In this document: positions 27,970 to 36,560 of the stretch, piece after piece
Numbering within the stretch: the first letter of the stretch is position 1
Layout of the letters: every line of letters starts with the position of its first letter
The notes under the pieces: model-generated
Databases searched by the model: none
What the model saw: the letters and a program-made list of their open reading frames with translations, nothing else
What the model was told of the DNA's origin: nothing
Position numbers and translations under genes: made by a program
Assembly: GCA_025359045.1 (NCBI GenBank)
Contig: JANYHN010000062.1
Coordinates: 62,001 to 126,000, forward strand
Reading direction: 5' to 3'
DNA from: Hyphomicrobiales bacterium
Lineage (GTDB): Bacteria; Pseudomonadota; Alphaproteobacteria; Rhizobiales; Aestuariivirgaceae
Length of the DNA stretch: 64,000 nt

Positions 27970-28066
27970 AGATCAACCTGACTTTTGACGAAATCGTCAA
28001 AGATGTGAAAAGTTGATCGACAATAGTAACTTAGGGCGCTTTTGACTTTTCCATGAAAAGTCAAAA
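27970..28066 (-). repeat. 97-bp two-hairpin dispersed repeat, copy A
   Basis: Read on the minus strand, hairpin I is TTTTGACTTTTC/GAAAAGTCAAAA with a three-base loop. It is joined by a 20-bp linker containing TAAGTTACTATTG to hairpin II, whose outer arms are GATCAAC and GTTGATC. The copy at 58499-58595 matches without gaps at 79 of 97 positions by hand alignment. This copy forms most of the intergenic region before the aminotransferase gene, so it may act as its leader or promoter. Nature and mobility are unknown. Confidence 0.8.
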
Positions 28067-28172
28067 CACTCTAATATGGGCGATCTACTAGGGCTTGGAC
28101 ACAAAACCTGCAAGCATCAATCCGCCACATGAATATAAAGAAATTTCGTGGCATGCTAAAACAATGGATACA

Positions 28173-29246
28173 ATGAACTTCAAAATCATCGGTGGCGGCA
28201 TTGCGGGGTTGGCCAGCGCTTTGGCAGTGGACAATGCCGGCGGCCATGCCACGGTTTTTGAAAAATCTGCCAAATTTGAACAGTTGGGCGCCGGCTTACA
28301 GCTAGGCCCAAATGCCGCGCGCGCTTTGCAAAAACTTGGAGCGTGGGATGCGGTATTGCCCTTCACCTATGCTCCTCCAGAAATTCACATGCGAGACGGT
28401 CGCAGCGGAAAAATTTTAAAACGCCTGCCTTTGGGTAAAACTTTTGAACACCGTTATGGAATGCCCTATCTAACTGCCCGCCGCGCCGACTTGCACAAGG
28501 CACTTCACGTAGTTGCGAACACTCAACCCGGTATCGAAATTCTTACAAATTCGGAAATAGACGATCTTTCGCTTGGAAATTTCAGCGGAATTATCGCCGC
28601 AGACGGTGTCTGGTCAAAGACCCGCGAAAAGCTTTTCCCCGGTAGTAGCGCAATTACGACTGTTGACACATATTACCGAAGCCTTCTGCCGATACCTTCA
28701 AATATAGCCAACGTGAATTTCGAATGCGTCAACCTCTGGCTTTATCCCGGTGGCCATGTTGTGCATTATCCTGTGGGCAACCCTGTTCAACTCAATCTGA
28801 TTGCCATCACGAGCGGTGATGAACCAAAAGTATTTTTTAAAAACGCGAGTGAAAATTTACAAAGTGTGCTGGATTTGAAAAGTCAGTTCAGCAAATGGCA
28901 ATCGGCCTATGTGCCGACACTCAAACAATGGCACCAAGGCAAAATCACTTTAATTGGAGACGCAGCCCACGCAACGCTGCCTTATCTGGCGCAAGGTGCC
29001 GCAATGGCGCTGGAAGATGCTGCATTTCTGCAGGCGGAACTTCAGTCAAACGCAAAAATGGCTTTAGAAAATTTGAGCGCAAAACGAATTTTGCGTACCA
29101 CAAAATTGCACCACAGTTCTATGCGCGCTGGGCAAGTGTATCATTGTTCTGGCGTAGCCGCGTTGTCGCGAAACGTGGCATTTACTTTAGCACCATCGCT
29201 GATCATCCAGAACCAGCTAAATTGGATTTACGATTATAAAATTTAG
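28173..29246 (+). CDS. FAD-dependent monooxygenase (salicylate hydroxylase-like)
   Basis: From the ATG at 28173 the protein is 357 residues. It begins with the FAD dinucleotide fold KIIGGGIAGLASALAVDNAG followed by an acidic residue in TVFEKS, and has the second FAD motif LIGDAAHATLPYLAQGAAMA with the nearby ALEDA. This is the group A aromatic hydroxylase layout. The fingerprint IAADGVWSKTR is also present. An ATG at 28164 is equally possible. It is divergent from the aminotransferase; the substrate is unknown. Confidence 0.88.
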   Translation: MNFKIIGGGIAGLASALAVDNAGGHATVFEKSAKFEQLGAGLQLGPNAARALQKLGAWDAVLPFTYAPPEIHMRDGRSGKILKRLPLGKTFEHRYGMPYLTARRADLHKALHVVANTQPGIEILTNSEIDDLSLGNFSGIIAADGVWSKTREKLFPGSSAITTVDTYYRSLLPIPSNIANVNFECVNLWLYPGGHVVHYPVGNPVQLNLIAITSGDEPKVFFKNASENLQSVLDLKSQFSKWQSAYVPTLKQWHQGKITLIGDAAHATLPYLAQGAAMALEDAAFLQAELQSNAKMALENLSAKRILRTTKLHHSSMRAGQVYHCSGVAALSRNVAFTLAPSLIIQNQLNWIYDYKI

Positions 29247-29266
29247 GGCTGACCCGATGCCAGCCC
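29246..29266. terminator. Hairpin between convergent genes
   Basis: GGGCTG (29246-29251) pairs with CAGCCC (29261-29266) between the monooxygenase and the convergent secreted-protein gene. AAAAATT follows on the plus strand, and TAAATTTT follows on the minus strand, so it best ends minus-strand transcription. Confidence 0.5.
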
Positions 29267-29281
29267 CAAAAATTGGGTGGA

Positions 29282-29680
29282 TTATCCGTGTGTGAGAGCA
29301 ACAGTTCCCCTGATGCCAGGTATGCCAGGATTTATTGGCTGATTACCGCCGCCATCACTATCCACTGGAACATCCAAATAGCAATAAGGTTTCTTCGCGA
29401 CGACTGCTATGGCGGCAAACGGCGTCGAGCTGTATTTCATGACACACTTTACAGCGGTCGCACGGCAATTATTGTCTTGCCCATTGGACATCCACATTGG
29501 GCGGCCAAAGCGTTCGATGTGTTGTTTGCAACACGCAACGACTTTCATCTTGGAACTGGCACGGCATTCGTCAAGCATACCGGCACTTGCTTGGCCAGCA
29601 AAGCTGGACATTCCGATGCCAGCAAAGCCAGCAAATGCAAATGCGAGAACTGTGTTGCGAGGGTTGATAAAGCTAATCAT
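29282..29680 (-). CDS. Secreted Cys-containing protein of unknown function
   Basis: The 132-residue product has a signal peptide ending near GQASAG and a mature domain with six cysteines, including adjacent ones in VVACCKQH, suggesting disulfides. The C-terminus is Gly/Pro-rich (NQPINPGIPGIRG). AAGGAG precedes the ATG. I do not recognise a family. It stands alone. Confidence 0.65.
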   Translation of the reverse strand: MISFINPRNTVLAFAFAGFAGIGMSSFAGQASAGMLDECRASSKMKVVACCKQHIERFGRPMWMSNGQDNNCRATAVKCVMKYSSTPFAAIAVVAKKPYCYLDVPVDSDGGGNQPINPGIPGIRGTVALTHG

Positions 29681-29883
29681 GATATTCTCCTTGTGGTTAA
29701 GCCATCATGGCTGGTCGATGGCCAAACAATGGCACGCCGTGGCTGAGCCAAGGCTGAATGCGACGTTCATTTTAAATTCAGGAAAATCCAAAATTTGTGT
29801 CAGACGTACTGGAATAACTGCCACAATGTCTTCGTAATTGCGGTATGACAATATTGTCGCCAGAAACGTTTTGGAGGTTTCAC

Positions 29884-30453
29884 ATGAAATTGATTTCCGC
29901 TTCTCTCATATCGCTCGCTTTTGCTGCAAATTCTGCTTTCGGCGCAGGTACCGCTCCGGCAGCACCAGCCACTCCCGCTGCCCCTATGACAGCGCCAACC
30001 CAGATGCATTGCAAAGTTGGCGAAGTTGTCAAATCAGTGAAGAAGAAGGGCAAGATGACGAAGACCTGTGTGAAAGCCACAGCAGGAGTCATTCCAGATA
30101 ATGAACTTTACGCACAAGGCTATTTGCTCGCCAAGACAGGCGAATATGATTGGGCATTAAGCGCTTTTGGCGCAATGACAAACAAGCAAACGCCAGAAGC
30201 TTTGACAATGATTGGCTACAGCAATCGCAAAGCCGGTCGTCTGGAAATCGCTGTTTCCTATTATGATCAAGCGTTGGCTATGCAGCCAGATTATGTGAAA
30301 GCCCGCGAATATTTGGGCGAAGGTTATGTTGCCGCTGGTCGTGTTGATCTGGCAAAATTGCAGCTAGCCGAAATTGCCAAACGCGCAGGCACAAACTCAG
30401 AAGAATATATCGATCTTTCAGAAGCCATCTCGGGCAAAGCCTTAAATCTGTAG
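29884..30453 (+). CDS. Exported TPR-repeat protein
   Basis: Starting at the ATG at 29884 with a GGAGG site, the product is 189 residues. It has a signal peptide (LISLAFAANSAFG), an Ala/Pro-rich linker and at least two to three tetratricopeptide repeats, for example LLAKTGEYDWALSAFGAM and NRKAGRLEIAVSYYDQALAM, then DYVKAREYLGEGYVAAGRVD. TPR proteins mediate protein contacts, here in the periplasm. It abuts the convergent rlmJ gene with no spacer. Confidence 0.85.
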   Translation: MKLISASLISLAFAANSAFGAGTAPAAPATPAAPMTAPTQMHCKVGEVVKSVKKKGKMTKTCVKATAGVIPDNELYAQGYLLAKTGEYDWALSAFGAMTNKQTPEALTMIGYSNRKAGRLEIAVSYYDQALAMQPDYVKAREYLGEGYVAAGRVDLAKLQLAEIAKRAGTNSEEYIDLSEAISGKALNL

Positions 30454-31302
30454 TTATTTTGGGGGCGTGAGCCAATCAACTTGTCCGCGCCCCCAATCTC
30501 CCAAACCAAGCCGCTCGGCTAATGCTGGCAACAAAATTCGTAAATCATTTTCGAGTGTCCAAGGCGGATTAACAATTATCAAGCCTGACCCCGAAAGGCC
30601 GCCTTGCGCAAATGCAGCTTTAATTCGCAATTCACACCACAACATATTTGGTATTTTGAGCGACTTCATAGTGTCCACAAATTGTTTAGCAAATTCCTCC
30701 GTTGTCACCGGATACCAAATCATAAATGTAGCGGTCGCCATACGCCGATAACCAAACTCCAAGCCCTGCGCCGCTCGCAAAGTTTCATCGAGAACTTCAA
30801 ATGGCGGATCAATCAAAACCAATCCACGCCTCTCTCGAAATGGAAGTTCTGATTTTATGGCTTGCACATAATCGAGACGTTTTACAAAAACACTTTTGTT
30901 TGTGGCATAATTTTCGGCAAGTTCTGCGGCATCGACAGGATGCAACTCATTGGCGATCAAGCGATCAGCGGGTCGCATCATCTGGGAAATAATCTCTGGG
31001 GACCCTGGATAGTATCTGCCATCGCCGTCAAGATTCATCAGCGTTATTATGTTACGAAAAGACTCCAGAACCGCTTCAACATCGGGCGCAAAATCATCAT
31101 CCAGCTTTGCAATACCACTCTGCCATTCGCCAGTTTTGGTCGCTTGGACCCCAGATAAATCATAACGCCCAATACCAGCATGCGCGTCCAGCACAGCCAA
31201 CGGCTTGTCTTTTGCGATCATCAAAGAAAGCGCGCGTGCGAGAATAATGTGCTTTAAAATATCGCCGTGATTACCCGCATGAAAAGCGTGTCGATAATTC
31301 AT
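30454..31302 (-). CDS. rlmJ: 23S rRNA (adenine-2030-N6)-methyltransferase RlmJ
   Basis: The 282-residue enzyme begins MNYRHAFHAGNHGDILKHII, the RlmJ signature, and has VLDAHAGIGRYDL (SAM binding) and VLIDPPFE, a DPPF catalytic motif of N6-adenine methyltransferases. It methylates A2030 of 23S rRNA. The start overlaps the stop of the DUF486 gene as ATGA. Confidence 0.95.
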   Translation of the reverse strand: MNYRHAFHAGNHGDILKHIILARALSLMIAKDKPLAVLDAHAGIGRYDLSGVQATKTGEWQSGIAKLDDDFAPDVEAVLESFRNIITLMNLDGDGRYYPGSPEIISQMMRPADRLIANELHPVDAAELAENYATNKSVFVKRLDYVQAIKSELPFRERRGLVLIDPPFEVLDETLRAAQGLEFGYRRMATATFMIWYPVTTEEFAKQFVDTMKSLKIPNMLWCELRIKAAFAQGGLSGSGLIIVNPPWTLENDLRILLPALAERLGLGDWGRGQVDWLTPPK

Positions 31303-31622
31303 GCCCGAAACACCACGGCGGCACCAACTGCAATCAAAGTGAAACCAGCAACATGCTGTAATGTTATCTGCTCACCGAGCCAGAAAATAGAAAATAAAAT
31401 GAACACTGAAAACGTAATGACTTCTTGCATCGTCTTTAATTCGGCGGTCGAGTATACCGCACTACCAATTCGGTTGGCGGGAACCGCGAAACAATATTCA
31501 AACAGCGCAATTCCCCAGCTTGCCAGAATAACAATCCAAAGTGGTTTGCTCTTGTAAGATAAATGTCCGTACCAAGCAAAAGTCATAAATACATTGGACG
31601 CAATTAACATCAGAATGGGCAT
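31299..31622 (-). CDS. DUF486 (DMT superfamily) small membrane protein
   Basis: The 107-residue product (ATG at 31622) has four hydrophobic helices and the DUF486 phrases LMLIASNVFMTFAWYGHLSY and ALFEYCFAVPANRIG. A TTG-started form would extend upstream to 31685. DUF486 proteins resemble half-size drug/metabolite transporters. It is translationally coupled to rlmJ. Confidence 0.87.
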   Translation of the reverse strand: MPILMLIASNVFMTFAWYGHLSYKSKPLWIVILASWGIALFEYCFAVPANRIGSAVYSTAELKTMQEVITFSVFILFSIFWLGEQITLQHVAGFTLIAVGAAVVFRA

Positions 31623-31782
31623 CACGCCCGCGTATGAAAAATTAGGCACTATAATTCCTCGATATATGTTTCTGGAGAAGTTCAATCTACTCGCATTTCG
31701 GCGCTCAAACTCAAACCATATGGTTAATCCGTTATAAACTATTTCGTTCCAAATCAGGAAATGATTGCGGAGGGCAGGTCAA

Positions 31783-32013
31783 ATGTTAAAATATTGGATT
31801 TCGATCGGTTTGTTAATCTTCTGTTGTCCAGCGCAGGCCGAAGAAGTTGGGCCGTGGTTTGGCAGCGAAGTCACGTCGCCCGAACAATTGAGTGTAGTTG
31901 TCACTACAACAGATGGTTCACAGCTCGACCAAACTCCAAATTGCACAATTTATAGTTGCTTTCAATTAAAAAAAATTGTTAAGCCGGAACTGAAAAGCGC
32001 TTCCAATCCTTAA
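31783..32013 (+). CDS. Small exported protein of unknown function
   Basis: The ATG at 31783 follows GGAGGGCAGG. The 76-residue product has a short signal peptide (ISIGLLIFCCPAQA) and a mature part of about 57 residues with two cysteines (NCTIYSC) that could form a disulfide. It is the first of four consecutive plus-strand genes for exported proteins. I recognise no family. Confidence 0.55.
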   Translation: MLKYWISIGLLIFCCPAQAEEVGPWFGSEVTSPEQLSVVVTTTDGSQLDQTPNCTIYSCFQLKKIVKPELKSASNP

Positions 32014-32063
32014 TCCTGACACAAGATTGGGTTTCTTACGCTCATCCTAACTGGGGAATTTTG

Positions 32064-32504
32064 ATGATGAAAACAACGAATCACACCTTATTGATGCTCG
32101 TCGCAGCTTTCGCTCTCAGCGCTTGCTCAGGCATGAATGTATTCAAGGATTCGAACTCGCCCTCTAACGCAGTTCCCGCGCCAGATTCTGTTGTTGAAAA
32201 TCCGGTAGAGCCAACTGCAACAAGTGCGGTTCAAATCAAGTCGCTTCTGAGCGGCAAAAGTTGGGCCTGGACTGGCCCGAAAAGAAGCGGTGTTACGCTT
32301 TATGCATCCGACGGAACCTCTTTAGTGCAAGTAACTGGTCAAGGCACAACCAGCGGCAAGTGGATGGCCAAAGATGGCCAATTGTGTGAGAGCTTCTCAC
32401 CGGCAACATTCATTCCTCAGGGCGTTCCAATGACCTGCCAAGCCTTCACCGGCGCTGCTGGAAATTATAGAGTGGGCCAAGCCACATTTAAATTGGCGTC
32501 CTAA
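32064..32504 (+). CDS. Small lipoprotein, paralogue of the gene at 33315
   Basis: The ATG at 32064 follows GGGGAA. The 146-residue product has a lipobox LSAC. The mature C-terminal domain has SGVTLYASDGT, TSGKWMAKDGQLCESF and a later Cys, close to the pattern in the lipoprotein two genes downstream (G-x-W-K-A-D-G-x-x-Y-C-E-S). The domain is similar to DUF995-type periplasmic proteins. It is upstream of an L,D-transpeptidase, so an envelope role is likely. Confidence 0.75.
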   Translation: MMKTTNHTLLMLVAAFALSACSGMNVFKDSNSPSNAVPAPDSVVENPVEPTATSAVQIKSLLSGKSWAWTGPKRSGVTLYASDGTSLVQVTGQGTTSGKWMAKDGQLCESFSPATFIPQGVPMTCQAFTGAAGNYRVGQATFKLAS

Positions 32505-32584
32505 CGAACTTCACATTCTCGCCACGAACAGGCCACTCTATCGCCCCCTCCGAGATGCATATCACGTCGCTCTGGAGAATGACG

Positions 32585-33250
32585 ATGGCGACACAAATCA
32601 ACCGCAGAAAAGTAATTTTCAGCGCAATTTCACTTTTAGCTTTTGCAAACACAGCAAGGGCCGAACACCCGTTCTACGGCGGCGTTGATTTTACGGGCGA
32701 TCCCGCACTGCTTCCACCCCCAGAATCGCCTACCGATTTTCCAATAGAAAGTTTTGCTAGTCAAATCCCTGCGAAATTTCGCAAACAGGAAGTGACATAT
32801 GGCAACACAGAAAAGCCTGGTACGTTGATTGTTGATCCAGAACATCGCTTTCTCTATTATATACTCGGGCCTGACCAAGCCATTCGTTACGGTGTTGGCG
32901 TGGGCCGCGAAGGTTTTGCCTGGACAGGCCAAGCGATTGTCGGTTTGAAACGTCGTTGGCCTCGCTGGTTGCCACCTCAATCCATGGTTGAAAGAGACGT
33001 TCACGCGGCTGAATGGGCCAATGGCATGCCGGGCGGGCCTAAAAATCCGCTGGGTGCCCGCGCCTTATACCTTTACGCAAACGGCGAGGATACGCTTTAT
33101 CGCATCCATGGCACGAACGAGCCCTTGTCTATTGGAAAAGCAATGTCTTCAGGTTGCATTCGGATGTTGAATGAGGATGTGGCAGATTTATTCGAGCGCG
33201 TGAACAAGGGAACCCATGTCGTCGTGTTGCCTGCTGGAGGATCACTTTAA
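32585..33250 (+). CDS. L,D-transpeptidase (YkuD family)
   Basis: From the ATG at 32585, with a GGAGA site six bases upstream, the product is 221 residues. It has an RR-type signal peptide (NRRKVIFSAISLLAFANTARA) and the YkuD catalytic region IHGTNEP (His175) and SSGCIRM (Cys191). Such enzymes cross-link peptidoglycan by 3-3 bonds or attach proteins to it. Alphaproteobacteria carry many paralogues. It lies between two related small lipoproteins. Confidence 0.93.
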   Translation: MATQINRRKVIFSAISLLAFANTARAEHPFYGGVDFTGDPALLPPPESPTDFPIESFASQIPAKFRKQEVTYGNTEKPGTLIVDPEHRFLYYILGPDQAIRYGVGVGREGFAWTGQAIVGLKRRWPRWLPPQSMVERDVHAAEWANGMPGGPKNPLGARALYLYANGEDTLYRIHGTNEPLSIGKAMSSGCIRMLNEDVADLFERVNKGTHVVVLPAGGSL

Positions 33251-33314
33251 CTCTACTTGCGGCACCCCTTTCATTGTGGCACATCCCAAAATACAAATCG
33301 GCGAAAAACTATTT

Positions 33315-33719
33315 ATGATGATACTGAAATCAATTGCAGTTATTTCCTGCATCGCACTGTTGGGCGCCTGTTCTTCGTCTCCAAACGGAGTTCGCGTCAC
33401 CAATGGTGGAACATCCGCCACTTCCTCGAAACAAGGCGCTGCAATTCGGGATTTTACCAGCGCTGAAATTGGCCCTGCCGTCATTGGAAAATCTTTCCAA
33501 TACACGCGCAAAGACGGAACTGGCTTTGTGGTTTACAATGCTGATGGAACTTTGACGATCACTGATGATCAAAAAGGCGCTTCCAAAGGAACTTGGAAAG
33601 CCGACGGCACTCAATATTGCGAATCATATGGCGCAGGCGCGAAAGAATGCGGCGTGTTCAAATATACGGGAGATGCATATTTTGCCGCAAATTCACGCCT
33701 AGTGGAAATGAAAATATAA
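33315..33719 (+). CDS. Small lipoprotein, paralogue of the gene at 32064
   Basis: From the ATG at 33315 the product is 134 residues, with a lipobox LGAC. The domain contains GFVVYNADGTLTITDDQKG, then GTWKADGTQYCESYG and a second Cys in ECGVF. This matches the architecture of the lipoprotein at 32064, so the pair arose by duplication around the transpeptidase gene. It ends at a strong bidirectional terminator. Confidence 0.77.
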   Translation: MMILKSIAVISCIALLGACSSSPNGVRVTNGGTSATSSKQGAAIRDFTSAEIGPAVIGKSFQYTRKDGTGFVVYNADGTLTITDDQKGASKGTWKADGTQYCESYGAGAKECGVFKYTGDAYFAANSRLVEMKI

Positions 33720-33746
33720 GCCAGCGGCCGTTTCCAACCGCTGGCT
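33719..33746. terminator. Bidirectional terminator
   Basis: AGCCAGCGG (33719-33727) pairs perfectly with CCGCTGGCT (33738-33746) between the convergent lipoprotein and YidB-like genes. CAATCAAAAAATT follows on the plus strand, giving a T-run on the minus strand. Confidence 0.7.
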
Positions 33747-33757
33747 CAATCAAAAAA

Positions 33758-34150
33758 TTATGATTGCGTTGGCAAATGTCCATTTGGTGTCAAACCATCA
33801 ACAACCTGTGGCAAAGTATGCGCCAAGCGTTGCATCAGCTCTTCAGGCGTCAAACCTGTATGCTTCGTCAACATGTCAACGATGTTTGACGGCAACATTT
33901 TTGAAAGCTGATCGCCGCTTACAGGCGAATTGGCACCAGTTCCAACCCAGCTCTTTGCAATATCAGCAAGACCGCCCTGGTTCATTTGCGTAACCAAACC
34001 ACCCAAACCACCTTCAATACCACCGGGCACTTGTGCAGCAGCCGTGCCGCCAGAAAGACCTTTCACAAATTCCCCAATCTTATCGCGGTTTTGATAACCC
34101 GCAACTGCAACTAAACCCAACAAAGCACCCCAAGAAGGCATTCCGGCCAT
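33758..34150 (-). CDS. YidB-like DUF937 protein
   Basis: The 130-residue product has a Gly-rich middle and the YidB/DUF937 C-terminal pattern NSPVSGDQLSKMLPSNIVDM followed by LTKHTGLTPEELMQRLAHTL and LPQVVDGLTPNGHLP. The function is unknown. The ATG follows AAAGGGAAA. It is divergent from the GlsB-like gene. Confidence 0.88.
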   Translation of the reverse strand: MAGMPSWGALLGLVAVAGYQNRDKIGEFVKGLSGGTAAAQVPGGIEGGLGGLVTQMNQGGLADIAKSWVGTGANSPVSGDQLSKMLPSNIVDMLTKHTGLTPEELMQRLAHTLPQVVDGLTPNGHLPTQS

Positions 34151-34282
34151 GATATTTCCCTTTCATAAAACCTAGAAATGCAATTATGGGCATTATTACG
34201 TCGATTTCAAGAACAAGCTGTTGCTGCAAGCGCAAATAGAATGTTAAACTTCGTTTATCGTAACAAAGGGAGCGCACTTCAA

Positions 34283-34540
34283 ATGGGTATTATCTGGACA
34301 ATTATATTTGGCATTATTGTTGGCACAATTGCAAAATTCATCATGCCGGGAAAGAATGAGCCTCAGGGTTTTATCATGACCGCTATTCTTGGCATCGTGG
34401 GTTCGTTCGTTGGCAGCTATATCGGCCAAGTTTTACATTGGTATCCTGAAGGCGGCGGAGCCGGATGGATTATGTCGATCATTGGCGCAATCATCGTGCT
34501 GTTGATATACGGAACGGTGATGAAAAACCGCTCCGCTTAA
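34283..34540 (+). CDS. GlsB/YeaQ/YmgE family stress-response membrane protein
   Basis: From the ATG at 34283 the 85-residue product has three hydrophobic helices and the family phrases WTIIFGIIVGTIAKFIMPGK, GFIMTAILGIVGSFVGSYIG and GWIMSIIGAIIVLLIYG. These transglycosylase-associated-type proteins are induced by stress; the exact role is unknown. The longer frame from 34178 reads through unlikely sequence and was rejected. Confidence 0.9.
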   Translation: MGIIWTIIFGIIVGTIAKFIMPGKNEPQGFIMTAILGIVGSFVGSYIGQVLHWYPEGGGAGWIMSIIGAIIVLLIYGTVMKNRSA

Positions 34541-34553
34541 TTAATCTGCCTAT

Positions 34554-35195
34554 CTAATCTTGCAAAAATGGATTGTTCAGCCGCTCAATTCCGATGCGGC
34601 TGGCAGCTCCATGACCCGGTAGAAAAGTCACGTCATCGCCGAGTGGCAGAATTTTCTCTCTAATTGATTTCAACAATGTTTCATGGCTGCCACCGGGCAA
34701 ATCAGTGCGGCCAACTGAATTTTGAAACAGCACATCACCCATCAATGCAAATTTATTTTCATTGTTAAACAAAACGACCGAACCCGGCGAGTGGCCCGGC
34801 GCTTCATGCACGCTAAACTTCAGTCCACCCACAACAACTTCATCGCCGTCTTTCAACCAACGATCAGGCGTCACGACGCGCGCGCCATGAATGCCGAAGG
34901 CGGCACCTCGCTCAGGTAATTGATCCAGAAACACTTTATCGCCAATATGCGGGCCTTCAACTTTCACGGCTAGCTTTTCAGCCAATTCAGCTGCGCCGCC
35001 CGCGTGATCAATATGGCCATGGGTCAGTATAATGCGTTCGACCTTAACACCCGCTTGGTTGATTGCATCTTGAATACGATTAAGATCACCACCAGGGTCA
35101 ACCACCGCAGCCATATTGGTTTCTTCATCAATCACCAACGAGCAATTTTGCTGAAACGGTGTGACCGGAATAATCATTATTTTAAGTTTTGCCAT
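34554..35195 (-). CDS. MBL-fold metallo-hydrolase (glyoxalase II-like)
   Basis: The 213-residue protein has the metal-binding HGHIDHAGGA motif, later HEAPGHSPGSVVLF, LMGDVLFQNSVGRTDLPGG and a terminal FLPGHG. This is the YcbL/GloB-like group of thioester hydrolases. It is divergent from prmB. The substrate is not determined by the sequence. Confidence 0.92.
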   Translation of the reverse strand: MAKLKIMIIPVTPFQQNCSLVIDEETNMAAVVDPGGDLNRIQDAINQAGVKVERIILTHGHIDHAGGAAELAEKLAVKVEGPHIGDKVFLDQLPERGAAFGIHGARVVTPDRWLKDGDEVVVGGLKFSVHEAPGHSPGSVVLFNNENKFALMGDVLFQNSVGRTDLPGGSHETLLKSIREKILPLGDDVTFLPGHGAASRIGIERLNNPFLQD

Positions 35196-35261
35196 GATTG
35201 CCAGCTCTTAGCTTTCTGTAGACCCTATGGCAATGTGCGCGGCGTCTGCTAGAGAGAAAAT

Positions 35262-36152
35262 ATGACCACCGAAAACACCCTCCTCACGGTTCGCGATTAC
35301 CTGCGCTATGCCGTCACCAGTTTTAACAATGCCAAGCTTGCCCATGGCCACGGCGCAACCAGCGCCATCGACGAAGCCGCTTTCATTATTTTGGAGACAC
35401 TGAAGCTTCCGGTTGACGACATCAACCCGTGGCTAGATGCCAAGCTTTTGGCAAGCGAAAGAACTGAGCTTGGCCGCTTGATCGATGCACGTGTCACCAC
35501 GCGCAAACCCGCAGCCTATTTGTTGAAGCGCACTTATATGCATGGTGTTCCGTTCTATGTTGATGAGCGCGTGATCATTCCGCGCTCATACATTGGCGAA
35601 ATGCTGGTGAAGGGATTATTCGACGAAGCAGGATTGGGCTTCGGCATTGAGCCTGAAAACGTCACATCAGTTCTCGATCTCTGCACGGGTTCAGGTTGCC
35701 TCGCCATTCTGGCCGCCAATACCTTTCACAACGCCACCATCTCCGCTTCAGATATTTCATCTGATGCATTAGACGTTGCTCGTATCAATCTGAAAGAACA
35801 CGATTTATCAGACCGCATAGAACTCTATCAAGGCAATTTATTGGATGCAGTGAAGCGACAAAAATTCGATCTTATTATCACCAATCCGCCCTATGTCGCG
35901 ACCGAAGAAGTAGATGCTTTCCCCCCTGAATATGCACACGAGCCACGCCTCGCCCATGAAGGCGGGGTTGATGGATTTGATCTTGTGCGCGAAATCATCG
36001 AGCAAGCTCCAAAGCATCTCAATAGTGGCGGCGGCCTTCTCTGTGAAATTGGGATTGGTCGAGAAGTTTTAGAAGCAGAGTTTTCAAAACTTAATTTCTT
36101 CTGGCTCGATTCAGAGGAGTCAGAGGGCGAAGTCTTCTTTCTGAAGTTTTGA
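35262..36152 (+). CDS. prmB: Ribosomal protein L3 glutamine methyltransferase
   Basis: The 296-residue protein has the SAM motif VLDLCTGSGCLAILAA and the N-P-P-Y motif of glutamine/adenine-N methyltransferases in LIITNPPYVATEEVDAFPPE. The FPPEY and HEPRLAHEGG context separates PrmB from PrmC and HemK. It methylates Gln150 of ribosomal protein L3 in E. coli. The length fits the family. Confidence 0.93.
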   Translation: MTTENTLLTVRDYLRYAVTSFNNAKLAHGHGATSAIDEAAFIILETLKLPVDDINPWLDAKLLASERTELGRLIDARVTTRKPAAYLLKRTYMHGVPFYVDERVIIPRSYIGEMLVKGLFDEAGLGFGIEPENVTSVLDLCTGSGCLAILAANTFHNATISASDISSDALDVARINLKEHDLSDRIELYQGNLLDAVKRQKFDLIITNPPYVATEEVDAFPPEYAHEPRLAHEGGVDGFDLVREIIEQAPKHLNSGGGLLCEIGIGREVLEAEFSKLNFFWLDSEESEGEVFFLKF

Positions 36153-36248
36153 GATATGTTGCGACGCAACATCGCACCTGTGATCCATTGTGCACTGCAC
36201 CATTTGCTGGCATAGGCTCATTCCCATCAATAATGGATGGGATATTAC

Positions 36249-36449
36249 ATGACACAAGCAAATACCGTCGGCCGCGATCAACGCATTGCTGACTTGGCTC
36301 ACAAAATTTGGGAAGAGGAAGGCCAGCCCGAAGGTCAAGCTGAAGCCCATTGGGCCCGCGCAACGGCAATCATAGATGCTGAAGTTCTCGCTGAAAAGCC
36401 AATGGCCAAAAAGCCAGCAGCAAAAAAAGCAACGCCTGCCAAGAAATAG
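36249..36449 (+). CDS. DUF2934 family small protein
   Basis: From the ATG at 36249 the 66-residue product has the DUF2934 core RIADLAHKIWEEEGQPEGQA followed by HWARATAIIDAE, and an Ala/Lys/Pro-rich tail (AKKPAAKKATPAKK). The family is common in Hyphomicrobiales and its role is unknown. The tail could bind nucleic acid. Confidence 0.85.
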   Translation: MTQANTVGRDQRIADLAHKIWEEEGQPEGQAEAHWARATAIIDAEVLAEKPMAKKPAAKKATPAKK

Positions 36450-36560
36450 GCGCTAACGCATAACGTCCATTCATGAAATGATGGGCGCACCTCATTTTAT
36501 GCTTTCGTGCTGTTATATTTCCTCTATAAGCAGCCCGAAATCAAAACACGAGGATCGACT

